From Alistipes sp. (GTDB taxonomy: Bacteria > Bacteroidota > Bacteroidia > Bacteroidales > Rikenellaceae), in the NCBI GenBank assembly GCA_022782405.1, contig JALFNK010000014.1:1-64000 (forward strand): DNA of 64,000 bases, in the 5' to 3' direction. Below are positions 16,944 through 25,683 of this stretch, piece by piece; position 1 is the stretch's first letter, and each line of letters begins with the position of its first letter. Both the position numbers and the translations under genes were made by a program. The notes under the pieces are model-generated. The model had not been told where the DNA came from. It made no database searches and saw only the letters and a list, made by a program, of their open reading frames with translations.

Positions 16944-16951
16944 TAACTTTG
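16944..16951 (+). promoter_or_regulatory. MFS gene promoter -7 box
   Basis: TAACTTTG on the plus strand, 31 bases before the start codon at 16983. Confidence 0.55.
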
Positions 16952-16982
16952 AAAAATTAACGGATAACGAAACACCGCCTTT

Positions 16983-18131
16983 ATGAGCATGGAAAAGGTA
17001 GACAGACGCTTGCTCGGACCTGTTCTGGCAGGCTTTTTCATCATGGGATTCTGCGATATCGTGGCTCCGATCACGGGCCGCATCGCCGTGGAATTTCCTG
17101 CCGGGAGCCAGACGGCGGTAAGCTTCCTGCCGACTATGGTTTTCCTGTGGTTCCTGGTGCTCTCGGCGCCGTTTGCCGCCTGGATGAACCGCTGGGGCCG
17201 CCGCAAGACGGCGCTCGTGGGCTATGCCTTTACCATTGTCGGGCTGCTCCTTCCCTATGCGGCCGGCGAAGGGTGCGCCCTGGGATGGTATTTCGCCGGG
17301 TTCGGCCTGCTCGGCATCGGCAACACCGCCATTCAGGTTGCCGTCAATCCGCTGCTGGCGACGATCGTCCCCGAGAGCTGCATGACGAGTTACCTGACCG
17401 TCGGACAGATTTTCCGCAATACCTCGCTGCTGCTGCTGGCCCCGATTGTTACGGGACTGGTCGCCGCCACGGGATCATGGCGTCTGCTGCTGCCCATCTA
17501 TGCGGGTCTTACGGTGCTGGGCGGCCTGTGGCTTCGCCTGACGCCGGTTCCCGAACCTCCGCGAGCATCGCGTGCCGCGGGTCTGGGCGCCTGCTTTGCG
17601 CTGTTGCGCAACCGCAAGGTGCTGCTTTCGGCCCTCGGGGTAGCCTGTTTCATTGCGGCCGATGTCGCCATCGGCTACCTCTCCGTGCGGCTTATCGACC
17701 GTCCTTCGTCGATTCTCACCACCACGGGATTCTATGCCTGCCGTATTGTCGGGACGATCGTCGGCGCCTGGGCGCTGCTGCGCATCCGCGACGTGCGGTA
17801 CCTGTCGTGGAACATGGCCGGTGCGCTGCTCCTTACGCTTGTCCTGCTCTTCGTGGGCGACGAGACGGTGATCTATGCGGCCGTAGGCCTTCTGGGCTTC
17901 GGCATGGCTTGCGTCTTCGCAACCTTCTATGCCGTGGCGACGCGCGCCGTTCCCGAGCAGGCCAACGAAGTCGCCGGGCTGATGATCCTGGCCATTTCGG
18001 CGGGCGCTCTTTCGGGACCGGTTTGCGGGGCGATCCTCCGCCTGGCGGGCAATCCGCATTGGGGTATGCTTTTCGTGGCGGTCCTGATCGGATACATGCT
18101 CTGGGCGGCCCTGACCCTGAACAGGAAATAG
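16983..18131 (+). CDS. MFS transporter, FucP-like
   Basis: 382 residues with about 12 membrane segments. The N-terminus (GPVLAGFFIMGFCDIV) and the loop WMNRWGRRKTALVGY after helix 2 match the FucP-like branch of the major facilitator superfamily that is common in Bacteroidota, where members import sugars or other small solutes with protons. No substrate can be assigned. It is the first gene of a rightward set (OM barrel, phoH, pepD, lipid kinase) and starts 31 bases after a -7 box. The second start codon (Met3) is equally possible. Confidence 0.85.
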   Translation: MSMEKVDRRLLGPVLAGFFIMGFCDIVAPITGRIAVEFPAGSQTAVSFLPTMVFLWFLVLSAPFAAWMNRWGRRKTALVGYAFTIVGLLLPYAAGEGCALGWYFAGFGLLGIGNTAIQVAVNPLLATIVPESCMTSYLTVGQIFRNTSLLLLAPIVTGLVAATGSWRLLLPIYAGLTVLGGLWLRLTPVPEPPRASRAAGLGACFALLRNRKVLLSALGVACFIAADVAIGYLSVRLIDRPSSILTTTGFYACRIVGTIVGAWALLRIRDVRYLSWNMAGALLLTLVLLFVGDETVIYAAVGLLGFGMACVFATFYAVATRAVPEQANEVAGLMILAISAGALSGPVCGAILRLAGNPHWGMLFVAVLIGYMLWAALTLNRK

Positions 18132-18153
18132 AGACGGAAACAACAACAGAAGT

Positions 18154-18759
18154 ATGAATAATAAGATGAAACGGATTTTGTGGACCCTGCTGCTCGTCGC
18201 CATGGTGATGCCCGCCATGGCGCAGCGCCCCCGGACGCGGGTGGAGTGGGGGCTTGTCGGAGGTATCAATGTTCCCGACTTCACGACGAATATGGACCGG
18301 ACAGAGATTCGCAACAAGTGCGGCTGGCAGGCCGGTATCGTTACGGCCGTCAATCTGGGCGCTTTCGCCGTCGAACCGCAGATTCTCTATGTGCGTCAGG
18401 GAATGCGGATCCGGCCCGAAGGAACGGACGAGCTGAATCTCAAGTCGAGTTCGATCGATGTGCCGGTTCTGCTGTCGCTGCGCCTGCTCCATCCCGTGCG
18501 TATCTATGCGGGACCGGTCTTTACGGTGATGAATGACTGCAAGCGGAAAACGGGCGGCGACCTGATCGATTTCGGACGGGTGCGTCCCACGTTGTCCTAT
18601 ACGGTCGGGGCCGGGGTGGTGATCCTCCGTCATCTGCTCGTAGATTTGCGTTATAACGGCCAGTTCCGCAGCAAGCACGACGTGCTGCTCCCCGACGGGC
18701 GGCAGCTTGACCAGCTTCGCTCCTATAACGTCGCTTTGAGTTTCGGATATCTGTTTTAA
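18154..18759 (+). CDS. PorT-like outer-membrane beta-barrel protein
   Basis: 201 residues with a signal peptide (about 1-23, ending AMAQ). The mature chain alternates hydrophobic and polar residues in strand-length blocks (GLVGGINVPDF, FAVEPQILYVRQG, LSFGYLF). It ends in Phe, the usual C-terminal signature of outer-membrane barrels. It fits the outer membrane beta-barrel (PorT/OmpA-like, about eight strands) family. The function is unknown. It lies 22 bases after the MFS gene and one base before phoH, so it is probably co-transcribed. Met5 is an alternative start. Confidence 0.8.
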   Translation: MNNKMKRILWTLLLVAMVMPAMAQRPRTRVEWGLVGGINVPDFTTNMDRTEIRNKCGWQAGIVTAVNLGAFAVEPQILYVRQGMRIRPEGTDELNLKSSSIDVPVLLSLRLLHPVRIYAGPVFTVMNDCKRKTGGDLIDFGRVRPTLSYTVGAGVVILRHLLVDLRYNGQFRSKHDVLLPDGRQLDQLRSYNVALSFGYLF

Positions 18760-18760
18760 T

Positions 18761-19756
18761 ATGACGGAGACGGTAGGACGTGAAATACTGATCGAGGGGG
18801 TCGATCCCCGGGAGCTCTACGGGGCACAGAATGCCTATCTGGAGCAGATCAAGGCGCTTTTCCCAACATTGAAGATCGTGGCGCGCGGCCAGTCGCTCAA
18901 GGTCCTCGGCGCGGAGACCGATACGCGGCGTTTCGCATCGCGCATGGAGGGCCTTGTGGCCTATTACCAGAAATACGGGCACATTTCGTCGCAGGTTGTC
19001 GATCAATGCTTCTCGGGCGGGATGCCGCCCGAAGAGGGTCCCGTGGACAAGGATGTGATCGTCTACGGAAACAACGGCAACATCGTCCGGGCGCGCACGG
19101 TCAATCAGCAGCGGCTGGTCAGGCTCTACGATCGCTGCGACCTGCTCTTTGCCGTGGGCCCCGCGGGCTCGGGCAAGACCTACACGGCCATCGCTCTGGC
19201 GGTCCGTGCCCTGAAGGAGCGGCAGGTGCGGCGGATCATCCTCACGCGTCCGGCTGTCGAGGCCGGCGAGAAGCTGGGTTTCCTGCCGGGCGACATGAAG
19301 GAGAAGCTTGATCCCTACCTGCAGCCGCTCTACGATGCGCTGAACGACATGATTCCGCCTGCGAAGCTGCAGAAGTACCTCGAGGAGGGCACCGTGCAGA
19401 TCGCGCCGCTGGCCTACATGCGCGGGCGGACGCTCGACAACGCCTTCGTCATCCTGGACGAGGCGCAGAACACAACCCTTTCGCAGATCAAGATGTTCCT
19501 CACGCGCATGGGGCGCAATGCGCGTTTCATCGTAACGGGAGACGTTACGCAGATCGACCTGCCGCGGCGCAGCGACAGCGGACTGGTGCGTGCGATGGAG
19601 ATCCTGCAGGGCGTGGATGATATCGGTATCGTGGAGTTCGACAAACGCGATATCGTGCGCCATCCGCTCGTAAAATATATCGTCGAGGCCTTTGACCGCC
19701 ATGCGGGTCGGGCGTCGGCCGAAACGGAAAAGACCAGAACCAAAAACGAAGCATAA
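18761..19756 (+). CDS. PhoH-family ATPase
   Basis: 331 residues. A PhoH-like P-loop ATPase domain covers about 115-315, with Walker A GPAGSGKTYTAIA (about 132-144) and Walker B AFVILDEAQN. The N-terminal 110 residues are the family's KH-like region. PhoH proteins are linked to RNA metabolism, often near ybeY. Here the context is instead an OM protein and a dipeptidase. Length and domain order are normal for the family. The start is one base after the previous stop. Confidence 0.93.
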   Translation: MTETVGREILIEGVDPRELYGAQNAYLEQIKALFPTLKIVARGQSLKVLGAETDTRRFASRMEGLVAYYQKYGHISSQVVDQCFSGGMPPEEGPVDKDVIVYGNNGNIVRARTVNQQRLVRLYDRCDLLFAVGPAGSGKTYTAIALAVRALKERQVRRIILTRPAVEAGEKLGFLPGDMKEKLDPYLQPLYDALNDMIPPAKLQKYLEEGTVQIAPLAYMRGRTLDNAFVILDEAQNTTLSQIKMFLTRMGRNARFIVTGDVTQIDLPRRSDSGLVRAMEILQGVDDIGIVEFDKRDIVRHPLVKYIVEAFDRHAGRASAETEKTRTKNEA

Positions 19757-19759
19757 CTT

Positions 19760-21217
19760 ATGGATAGAAATCTTGCAGCGCTCAAACCGGCGCTCGTCTG
19801 GAAACACTTTGCGGAGATCGTCCGCATCCCGCGCCCGTCGCATCACGAGGAGGCAATCCGCCGCTATGTGCTGGAATTTGCCCGCAGCCGGGGCCTGGAG
19901 GCCCGTGAGGACGAGGCGCACAATGTCTATGTCCGCAAGCCCGCCACGAAGGGTATGGAGAACCGCAAGGGTGTTATCCTGCAGGCGCACCTCGACATGG
20001 TTCCGCAGAAGAACAACGACAAGCAGTTCGACTTCCTGACCGATCCGATCGACGCCTATATCGACGGCGGCTGGGTTACGGCCGACGGTACGACACTCGG
20101 TGCCGACAACGGTATCGGTGCGGCATCGATCCTGGCCGTGCTGGAGGACGATACGCTCGTTCACGGCCCGATCGAGGCCCTCTTCACGGCCACCGAGGAG
20201 ACGGGCATGGACGGCGCCTTCGGCCTGAAGCCCGGGGTGCTTCAGGGTGAGATCCTGCTGAACCTCGATTCCGAGCAGGAGGGCGAACTTTATGTGGGTT
20301 GTGCGGGAGGTCTCGATGCGAACACGACGTTCCGCTACGAGTCTGCTCCGACTCCTGCCGAGGGCTATGCGGCCGCAAAGCTCGTCGTGAAGGGGCTCAA
20401 GGGCGGCCATTCGGGCATTCAGATCGTCTGCCAGCGGGCCAATGCCAACAAACTGCTGTTCCGCTTTCTCAATGCCGCGCCCTGCGAGGTGCTGCTCGCT
20501 TCGGTGGACGGCGGCGGCCTGCGCAATGCCATTCCGCGTGAGGCGGAGGCCGTGGTGCTGGTTCCCGAGACGGGCTACGATGCCTTTGCCGGAGCGGTTG
20601 AGGCCTATGAGAAGACCGTCCGCGAGGAGTTCGACGGCATCGAGGATTCGATTTCGATTACGGTTGCCCGGTGCGAGCGTCCCGAGCGGATGCTGCCGCA
20701 GGAGATGGCCGTGCGGCTGACCCGTGCCGTCGTGGGGTGTCCCGATGGTGTGGCGCGCATGTCGCTCTCGATGCCGGGACTGGTGCAGACCTCGAGCAAT
20801 CTGGCTCGTGTCGTCTCCGACGGCGAAACCGTGAAGCTGCAGAGCCTGCTGCGCAGTTCGGTGCGTTCGGAGAAGTTCGCCCTGGGCGAAGCCATCTCGG
20901 CCGTGTTCGCCCTCGCGGGTGCCGAAACCGAGCTTACAGGCGCCTATGACGGTTGGAATCCCGACATGAAGTCGCCGATCCTGAAGGCCATGACCGCCTC
21001 CTATGAGGCGCTCTACGGCTGCAAACCCGCCATCACGGCGATCCATGCCGGACTGGAGTGCGGCATCATCGGCGGCAAGTATCCGGGCCTGGATATGATT
21101 TCGTTCGGTCCGACGATCAGCTACCCCCACTCGCCCGACGAGAAGGTGGAGATCGCCTCGGTGGAGAAGTTCTACGACTTCCTGGTTCATACGCTGCGCA
21201 ATGTCCCTGAAAAGTAG
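19760..21217 (+). CDS. pepD: Aminoacyl-histidine dipeptidase (M20C)
   Basis: 485 residues, a cytosolic zinc dipeptidase that cleaves Xaa-His and other dipeptides. Metal ligands and catalytic residues are seen in QAHLDMVPQ (about 75-83), TLGADNGIGA (about 113-122), and ATEETGMDGAFGL (about 147-159), with a final HAGLECG. Length matches bacterial PepD. It starts 3 bases after phoH and its end overlaps the lipid kinase gene by 17 bases, so it belongs to the same operon. Confidence 0.95.
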   Translation: MDRNLAALKPALVWKHFAEIVRIPRPSHHEEAIRRYVLEFARSRGLEAREDEAHNVYVRKPATKGMENRKGVILQAHLDMVPQKNNDKQFDFLTDPIDAYIDGGWVTADGTTLGADNGIGAASILAVLEDDTLVHGPIEALFTATEETGMDGAFGLKPGVLQGEILLNLDSEQEGELYVGCAGGLDANTTFRYESAPTPAEGYAAAKLVVKGLKGGHSGIQIVCQRANANKLLFRFLNAAPCEVLLASVDGGGLRNAIPREAEAVVLVPETGYDAFAGAVEAYEKTVREEFDGIEDSISITVARCERPERMLPQEMAVRLTRAVVGCPDGVARMSLSMPGLVQTSSNLARVVSDGETVKLQSLLRSSVRSEKFALGEAISAVFALAGAETELTGAYDGWNPDMKSPILKAMTASYEALYGCKPAITAIHAGLECGIIGGKYPGLDMISFGPTISYPHSPDEKVEIASVEKFYDFLVHTLRNVPEK

Positions 21218-22205
21218 CGGGAATCCCGGCGACGTAAAGTGGTTCGTCATCGTCAATCCCGTGGCCGGTGGCGGCCGCGGTCTGGACCATTTCCCGCAGA
21301 TCTCGAAGCACCTGCGCGATGCGCATATCCGCTGCGAGCCGGTCTTCACGGAGCATAAGTTCCATGCTACGGAGCTGACCGTAACGGCTGTCCGCGAAGG
21401 CTACCGGCATATCATCGTAGTCGGGGGCGACGGCACGCTGCATGAGGTGGTGAACGGACTGTTCATCCAGCAGCAGGTGCGTCCCGACGAGGTGTTGCTG
21501 GCCGTTATTGCCGTGGGTACGGGCAACGACTGGGTGCGGACCTTCGGCATTTCGAACCGCTATCAGAATGCCGTGGCGGCCATCCGCGAAGGATACTCCT
21601 TTCTGCAGGATGTCGGGGTGGTCTCCTATGAGGAGGCGCACTACCGTCAGAGCCGTTACATGGCCAACGTTGCCGGTGCGGGATTCGATGCCAGCATCGT
21701 GCAGCGTCTCTCGCACATGAAGAAGAAGGGACACAAGAGCCGTTGGCGCTATACCTGGTGCGTGATCCGCAACTTCTTCCGGTACAAGTCCACGGGTGTC
21801 AAGGTATGGGTCGATGACCGCCTGGTCTACAACAACCTGCTGCTGTCGGCGGCCGTGGGCATCTGCAAGTTCAACGGCGGCGGTCTGCAGCAGCTCCCCG
21901 AGGCGGTGGCCGACGACGGCATGCTCGACCTGTCGCTGATCCGTCCCGTGCACTTCTGGCATCTGCTTTTCCGGTTCCACTATCTCTTCAACGGGGGCAT
22001 CTACCGCATCCGCCACATCCTGCAGGAGCGCGGCAGCCGCATCCGCATCGAGTCTTCGCCCGAAGTGGGGGTCGAGGTGGACGGCGAATCGTTGGGGCAT
22101 ACGCCGCTGGAGTTCACGATCCTGCATCGGGCGATCCGTATCGTCGTGGCCCGGGATTTCTATGAGCGTCATGCCGCCGAGGAGCTTGCCCGCCGGGCAG
22201 GATGA
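21201..22205 (+). CDS. YegS/DgkB-like lipid kinase
   Basis: 334 residues of the diacylglycerol-kinase catalytic superfamily. The nucleotide loop is VVGGDGTLHEVVNG (about 74-87), preceded by NPVAGGGRG and followed by AVGTGNDWVR. The C-terminal beta-sandwich contains FNGGGLQQLPEAVADDGMLDL. Members phosphorylate diacylglycerol or related lipids at the inner membrane face. The exact lipid cannot be told. Its start lies inside the pepD end (17-base overlap), which suggests translational coupling. A strong terminator follows. Confidence 0.9.
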   Translation: MSLKSSGNPGDVKWFVIVNPVAGGGRGLDHFPQISKHLRDAHIRCEPVFTEHKFHATELTVTAVREGYRHIIVVGGDGTLHEVVNGLFIQQQVRPDEVLLAVIAVGTGNDWVRTFGISNRYQNAVAAIREGYSFLQDVGVVSYEEAHYRQSRYMANVAGAGFDASIVQRLSHMKKKGHKSRWRYTWCVIRNFFRYKSTGVKVWVDDRLVYNNLLLSAAVGICKFNGGGLQQLPEAVADDGMLDLSLIRPVHFWHLLFRFHYLFNGGIYRIRHILQERGSRIRIESSPEVGVEVDGESLGHTPLEFTILHRAIRIVVARDFYERHAAEELARRAG

Positions 22206-22229
22206 TCCGGACGTATGGAAGGAATGGGA

Positions 22230-22262
22230 AAAGGGAGCGCACTTGCGGTGCGCTCCCTTTTT
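22230..22262 (+). terminator. Terminator of the phoH-pepD-lipid kinase operon
   Basis: The 13-bp stem AAAGGGAGCGCAC / GTGCGCTCCCTTT (22230-22242, 22248-22260) is followed by Ts. It also serves the converging lipoprotein gene. Confidence 0.85.
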
Positions 22263-22282
22263 GCATCGGAACTTCCAGCGAC

Positions 22283-22864
22283 TTATTGAGCCGGGGCCGT
22301 TTCGACGACGTCGATCTCCGTTACGACCCAGTCGAAGAGGTCGTTGGCGCACTGCGTCTCCAGCTGTCGCAGCTGCGAGAGATCGGTCGTGTCGGCCAGT
22401 ATGGCATTGAAGAACTGGTCCATCGTCGAGTAGGTGGCATTCACCTTACCGGCCAGACAGGTGTAGAAGGCCTTTTGCTGGTTGCGGTCCAGACCGGTCG
22501 GGAGAATCCCCTGCTTGACGAGGTAGTTGTAGGGGAAGATATGACGCATGTTGTGGGCGTCGGCATTGAGCTCTTCGACGATCGTCGTAACGACGACCAT
22601 GTCCACCGTGTCGTTTACGCCCGGCATCTGGATGAAGGCCGCATAGACCGGATAGGCATTTTCGAGCGTTCCGGCCACCTCGTCCGAGAAGAGGACGAAT
22701 TCCGCATCGGTCAGATCGTCCAGATAGACCATCTGGCGGTAGCTGTCGAGGGCCTCACGCATGGCTTTGCGTTCTTCGCGGTTCCACTGCTGACGCTGCG
22801 AGCAGCCGATGAATCCTGCGGCGAAGAGCGCCAGCAGGGAGGTAGTGAGTAGCAATTTTTTCAT
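22283..22864 (-). CDS. Lipoprotein of unknown function
   Basis: 193 residues with a type II signal peptide: MKKLLLTTSLLALFAAGFIGC, with the lipid-modified Cys at 21. The mature chain is mostly helical and acidic, with no recognised domain. Repeated hydrophobic helices (DDLTDAEFVLFSDEVAG) suggest an all-alpha fold. It converges on the lipid kinase gene and diverges from yjbR. It is likely anchored to a membrane facing the periplasm. No function can be assigned. Confidence 0.75.
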   Translation of the reverse strand: MKKLLLTTSLLALFAAGFIGCSQRQQWNREERKAMREALDSYRQMVYLDDLTDAEFVLFSDEVAGTLENAYPVYAAFIQMPGVNDTVDMVVVTTIVEELNADAHNMRHIFPYNYLVKQGILPTGLDRNQQKAFYTCLAGKVNATYSTMDQFFNAILADTTDLSQLRQLETQCANDLFDWVVTEIDVVETAPAQ

Positions 22865-22921
22865 GGTTCGAAATGATAATTGGTTTCTGTGCGGAAAAGC
22901 AATCCGTGTGCCAAAATTTCG

Positions 22922-22929
22922 TATCTTTG
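22922..22929 (+). promoter_or_regulatory. yjbR promoter -7 box
   Basis: TATCTTTG on the plus strand, 45 bases before the start at 22975. Confidence 0.6.
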
Positions 22930-22974
22930 TATGGATATGAATGCGTTGCCCGCTGCATCGAAGACGGATTCGAC

Positions 22975-23364
22975 ATGGATGTATTGACCTTTCGCGACTA
23001 TTGCCTTTCGCTGCCCTTTACCGAAGAGTGCACGCCGTTCGACGAGACGACGCTCGTCTACAAGGTCGGCGGACGGATGTATGCCTTTGCCGACATGGTC
23101 GATTTTTGTCGGGTGGCTCTCAAATGCGATCCCGACGAAGCCCTGCAGCTCCGGGAACGCTATCCCCGGGAGATCACCCCGGCCTACCATGCGAACAAAC
23201 GGCTGTGGAACGATGTCCGTACGACGGGAGATCTTCCCGACGCCTTTATCCGCGAGCAGATACGCAACTCCTACCTGCTGGTTCTGCGGCAGAACGTAAC
23301 GCCCCGGGCGCTCCGCGACGAGCTGCTCGCCTATGTCGAAGTACATGGAATTCCCGAAAAATAA
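22975..23364 (+). CDS. MmcQ/YjbR-family DNA-binding-like protein
   Basis: 129 residues. A single YjbR (CyaY-like fold) domain; the N-terminal MDVLTFRDYCLSLPFTEECT and HANKRLWNDV are characteristic. Members are annotated as MmcQ/YjbR and the role is not established. ATG 22975 is preferred because family proteins begin at this point and the -7 box ends 45 bases upstream; the frame is open further upstream through the promoter. It is followed 12 bases later by the DUF1080 lipoprotein gene. Confidence 0.88.
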   Translation: MDVLTFRDYCLSLPFTEECTPFDETTLVYKVGGRMYAFADMVDFCRVALKCDPDEALQLRERYPREITPAYHANKRLWNDVRTTGDLPDAFIREQIRNSYLLVLRQNVTPRALRDELLAYVEVHGIPEK

Positions 23365-23376
23365 TAATGGAGCCTT

Positions 23377-24006
23377 ATGAAAATGCGATTTTTCTATCTT
23401 TTGGTGCTGGCCGCCGGTCTGGTTTCGTGCGGACAGAAGGCGACCTCTCCGGTCGAACTTTTCAATGGTGAAGACCTTGCGGGGTGGGTGGCCGTTACGG
23501 CCGATTCGACGGCTGCGAGCCCCTTCAGCGTAGCGGACGGCTGCATCCGTGTTGCGGGTGAACCCTTCGGTTACCTGCGTACGGCGGAACCTTACGGCGA
23601 CTACCGCCTGCATGTCGAGTGGCGGTGGATCGGCCGGCCTTCGAACAGCGGTCTGTTCCAGCGGATCCAGGAGGGCGACGGCATCTGGCCCACGCTCATC
23701 GAGTGCCAGCTCGAGGCGGGTAATGCCGGGGATCTGCTCTCCCTGAACGGAGCTCCGATCGACGGTGCGGAGCCCATGGGCCCCTCGGTTTCGATGCTCA
23801 AAAAACGGAGCGAGAGCTCGGAACGCCCGGCCGGCGAATGGAACGAGGCCGAGATCGAGTGCCGGGGCGACCGCATCACGGTCCGCATCAACGGAGTGCT
23901 GCAGAACGAGTGCACGGGTGTGCATACGCGCGGCTATCTGGCCCTGCAGAGCGAAGGCGGTCCGCTGGAGTTCCGCAACGTCCGGCTGACGCCGCTCGGC
24001 GAGTAG
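23377..24006 (+). CDS. DUF1080 (3-keto-disaccharide hydrolase fold) lipoprotein
   Basis: 209 residues with a lipoprotein signal (LVLAAGLVSC, Cys at about 19). The remainder is one DUF1080 domain, a concanavalin-like beta-sandwich: VELFNGEDLAGWVA at the start, PSNSGLFQRIQEG in the middle and QSEGGPLEFRNVRLTPL at the end. Some members hydrolyse 3-keto-glycosides. It probably acts in the periplasm or at the surface on a modified sugar. The second Met (residue 3) is an alternative start. Transcribed with yjbR; a bidirectional terminator separates it from the converging GH31 gene. Confidence 0.88.
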   Translation: MKMRFFYLLVLAAGLVSCGQKATSPVELFNGEDLAGWVAVTADSTAASPFSVADGCIRVAGEPFGYLRTAEPYGDYRLHVEWRWIGRPSNSGLFQRIQEGDGIWPTLIECQLEAGNAGDLLSLNGAPIDGAEPMGPSVSMLKKRSESSERPAGEWNEAEIECRGDRITVRINGVLQNECTGVHTRGYLALQSEGGPLEFRNVRLTPLGE

Positions 24007-24025
24007 CGTGTTTGTCCCGGAATTG

Positions 24026-24065
24026 AAAAAGCCCTTCGCACGACAAACTGCGAAGGGCTTTTTTT
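24026..24065. terminator. Bidirectional terminator
   Basis: The 15-bp stem AAAAAGCCCTTCGCA / TGCGAAGGGCTTTTT has an 8-base loop. It lies between the converging DUF1080 and GH31 genes. Confidence 0.9.
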
Positions 24066-24075
24066 GTTTCAACTC

Positions 24076-25668
24076 CTACCTGATGCGCTCGTAGTAGGGG
24101 AGTCGGTCGAGCGGTACGTCGGTTGCGATGCGGCGGGGCTTTTTGGAGACCTTGAACACCTCGCCGCGATCGTCGCGCCAGGTGCCCGGCGGCAGCAGCA
24201 CCTCGCGCCGGGTGCCGGGCGAGACCATCGGTGCCACCAGATAGCGGTCGCCGAGCATGAACTGATCCCTGCACTCGAGGAACCCCATGTGCGGGAAGGC
24301 ATATTCCATGGCGCGGACGATCGGTTCGCCGGTCTCGGCCGCATGGCGGGCCAGCGAGAGGATGTAGGGGCCGAATTCGCTGTGCAGCTGTGCATAGCGG
24401 GCGCATATGGCCGTATTCTCGGGTGAAAGGATACGCCAGGGTGCCACCGAGAACTGCATCATCGGCATCAGGGCATGCACTTGTGCCGAGCGGACGATGA
24501 GCTCCTCATCGAAATGTTCGACTCCGAAGAAGGAGGTGTACTGCCCGCCGCCGATCATGTCGGGGCAGGTGAAGGCATGCCCCAGCAGACCGGCCGCTGT
24601 CATGTCGGGGATGAGCAGCCGCAGTGCCTCCCACGAATAGTCCTTGTCCCCGAGCCGCTGTACGACGGGCTGCCCGCCGAGTTTCCAGCAGGCGCGCAGT
24701 TCGTTGTAGTCGAACGAGGCGCCCAATTCGGCCCAGCGCTGCATGTAGGTGTTGGCATCGGCTTCAGGGTCATGGTATGCGTACGCTTCGGCCTGCATGT
24801 AGGCGACGTCGCCGCCGTCGAACTTGAATCCGTCGGTGCCGTAGCGGCGGCGGTTCTCTTCGAGCTGTTCCCGCAGATAGGCCACCACTTCGGGATTCGT
24901 CAGGTCGTAGCAGGCGCTGAAGCCGTTCCACCAGCGGATGACGGCCGTCTTACCCGCACGGTTTTTGAGCAGATACCCCTTGCGTTCCAGCGATCGGAAC
25001 TCGGGCGAGTCGGGCGAGACGTAGGGTGAGATCCAGAGCATGACGCGGAATCCCATCTCGTGCAGCGAGTCGATCATCCCCCGCGGATCGGGAAAGCGCG
25101 AAGCCTTGAAGTCGAAATTGCCGTAGTCGTTCTGCCAGTTGTCGTCGATCATGAAGATGCCGCAGGGAAAACCGTGTTCGACGACCTTGCGGGCATACTG
25201 CATGATGTCGTGCCGGTTCTGGTCATAGGTGAGCTCGATCCAGGTGTTGTACTGGGGCATCGAGAAGAAGAGCTCCTGGGGAATCCGTCCCGAAGGCGGA
25301 AAGTGAGCCGCGGAAGCTGCCGCGTAGGCGTCGCGGAGATTCTCGCCGGCCCGTACGACCTCGACAGGGGCGTGGTCGGAGTCCACGACCAGGTTCCCCT
25401 GTTCGATGCGGAAGCGGAACGGCCGTTCCGACCAGACGTAGCGGCCCTCGGAGGAGAGCAGCAGCGGCACCGACTGATTGTTGTAGTTGATCTTCGAGAG
25501 ATCCTGCTCCGCGAGCTCTTCGCCGAAGGGCATGCGGTTGCCCAGCGCGACGAATCCGCCCCACCAGCGTTCGCCGGGCAGGGACTCGATACTGGTTTCA
25601 AAGGGCTCCTGTGCGGATGTGAATCCGAACCATCCCGCGAGCAGCAGCGTACATGCGATTTTTTTCAT
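24076..25668 (-). CDS. Glycoside hydrolase family 31 enzyme (secreted)
   Basis: 530 residues with a signal peptide (about 1-19, ending TSAQ). A GH31 catalytic barrel runs from about residue 145 (HDIMQYARKVVEHGFPCGIFM). The predicted nucleophile is Asp284 in GFKFDGGD. The acid/base is probably the Asp in LIPDMTAAG or TCPDMIGGG. GH31 enzymes are retaining alpha-glycosidases; specificity (alpha-glucosidase, alpha-xylosidase or other) cannot be told here. It is the last gene of a leftward run cutC - transglutaminase lipoprotein - GH31, with 15 bases to the upstream gene. Confidence 0.88.
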   Translation of the reverse strand: MKKIACTLLLAGWFGFTSAQEPFETSIESLPGERWWGGFVALGNRMPFGEELAEQDLSKINYNNQSVPLLLSSEGRYVWSERPFRFRIEQGNLVVDSDHAPVEVVRAGENLRDAYAAASAAHFPPSGRIPQELFFSMPQYNTWIELTYDQNRHDIMQYARKVVEHGFPCGIFMIDDNWQNDYGNFDFKASRFPDPRGMIDSLHEMGFRVMLWISPYVSPDSPEFRSLERKGYLLKNRAGKTAVIRWWNGFSACYDLTNPEVVAYLREQLEENRRRYGTDGFKFDGGDVAYMQAEAYAYHDPEADANTYMQRWAELGASFDYNELRACWKLGGQPVVQRLGDKDYSWEALRLLIPDMTAAGLLGHAFTCPDMIGGGQYTSFFGVEHFDEELIVRSAQVHALMPMMQFSVAPWRILSPENTAICARYAQLHSEFGPYILSLARHAAETGEPIVRAMEYAFPHMGFLECRDQFMLGDRYLVAPMVSPGTRREVLLPPGTWRDDRGEVFKVSKKPRRIATDVPLDRLPYYERIR

Positions 25669-25683
25669 CTTCTGTATTCCGGT

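Noticed and set aside
18521..21349. A 942-codon open frame on the minus strand over phoH and pepD.
   Set aside because: It is an antisense shadow; phoH, pepD and the lipid kinase have clear motifs on the plus strand.
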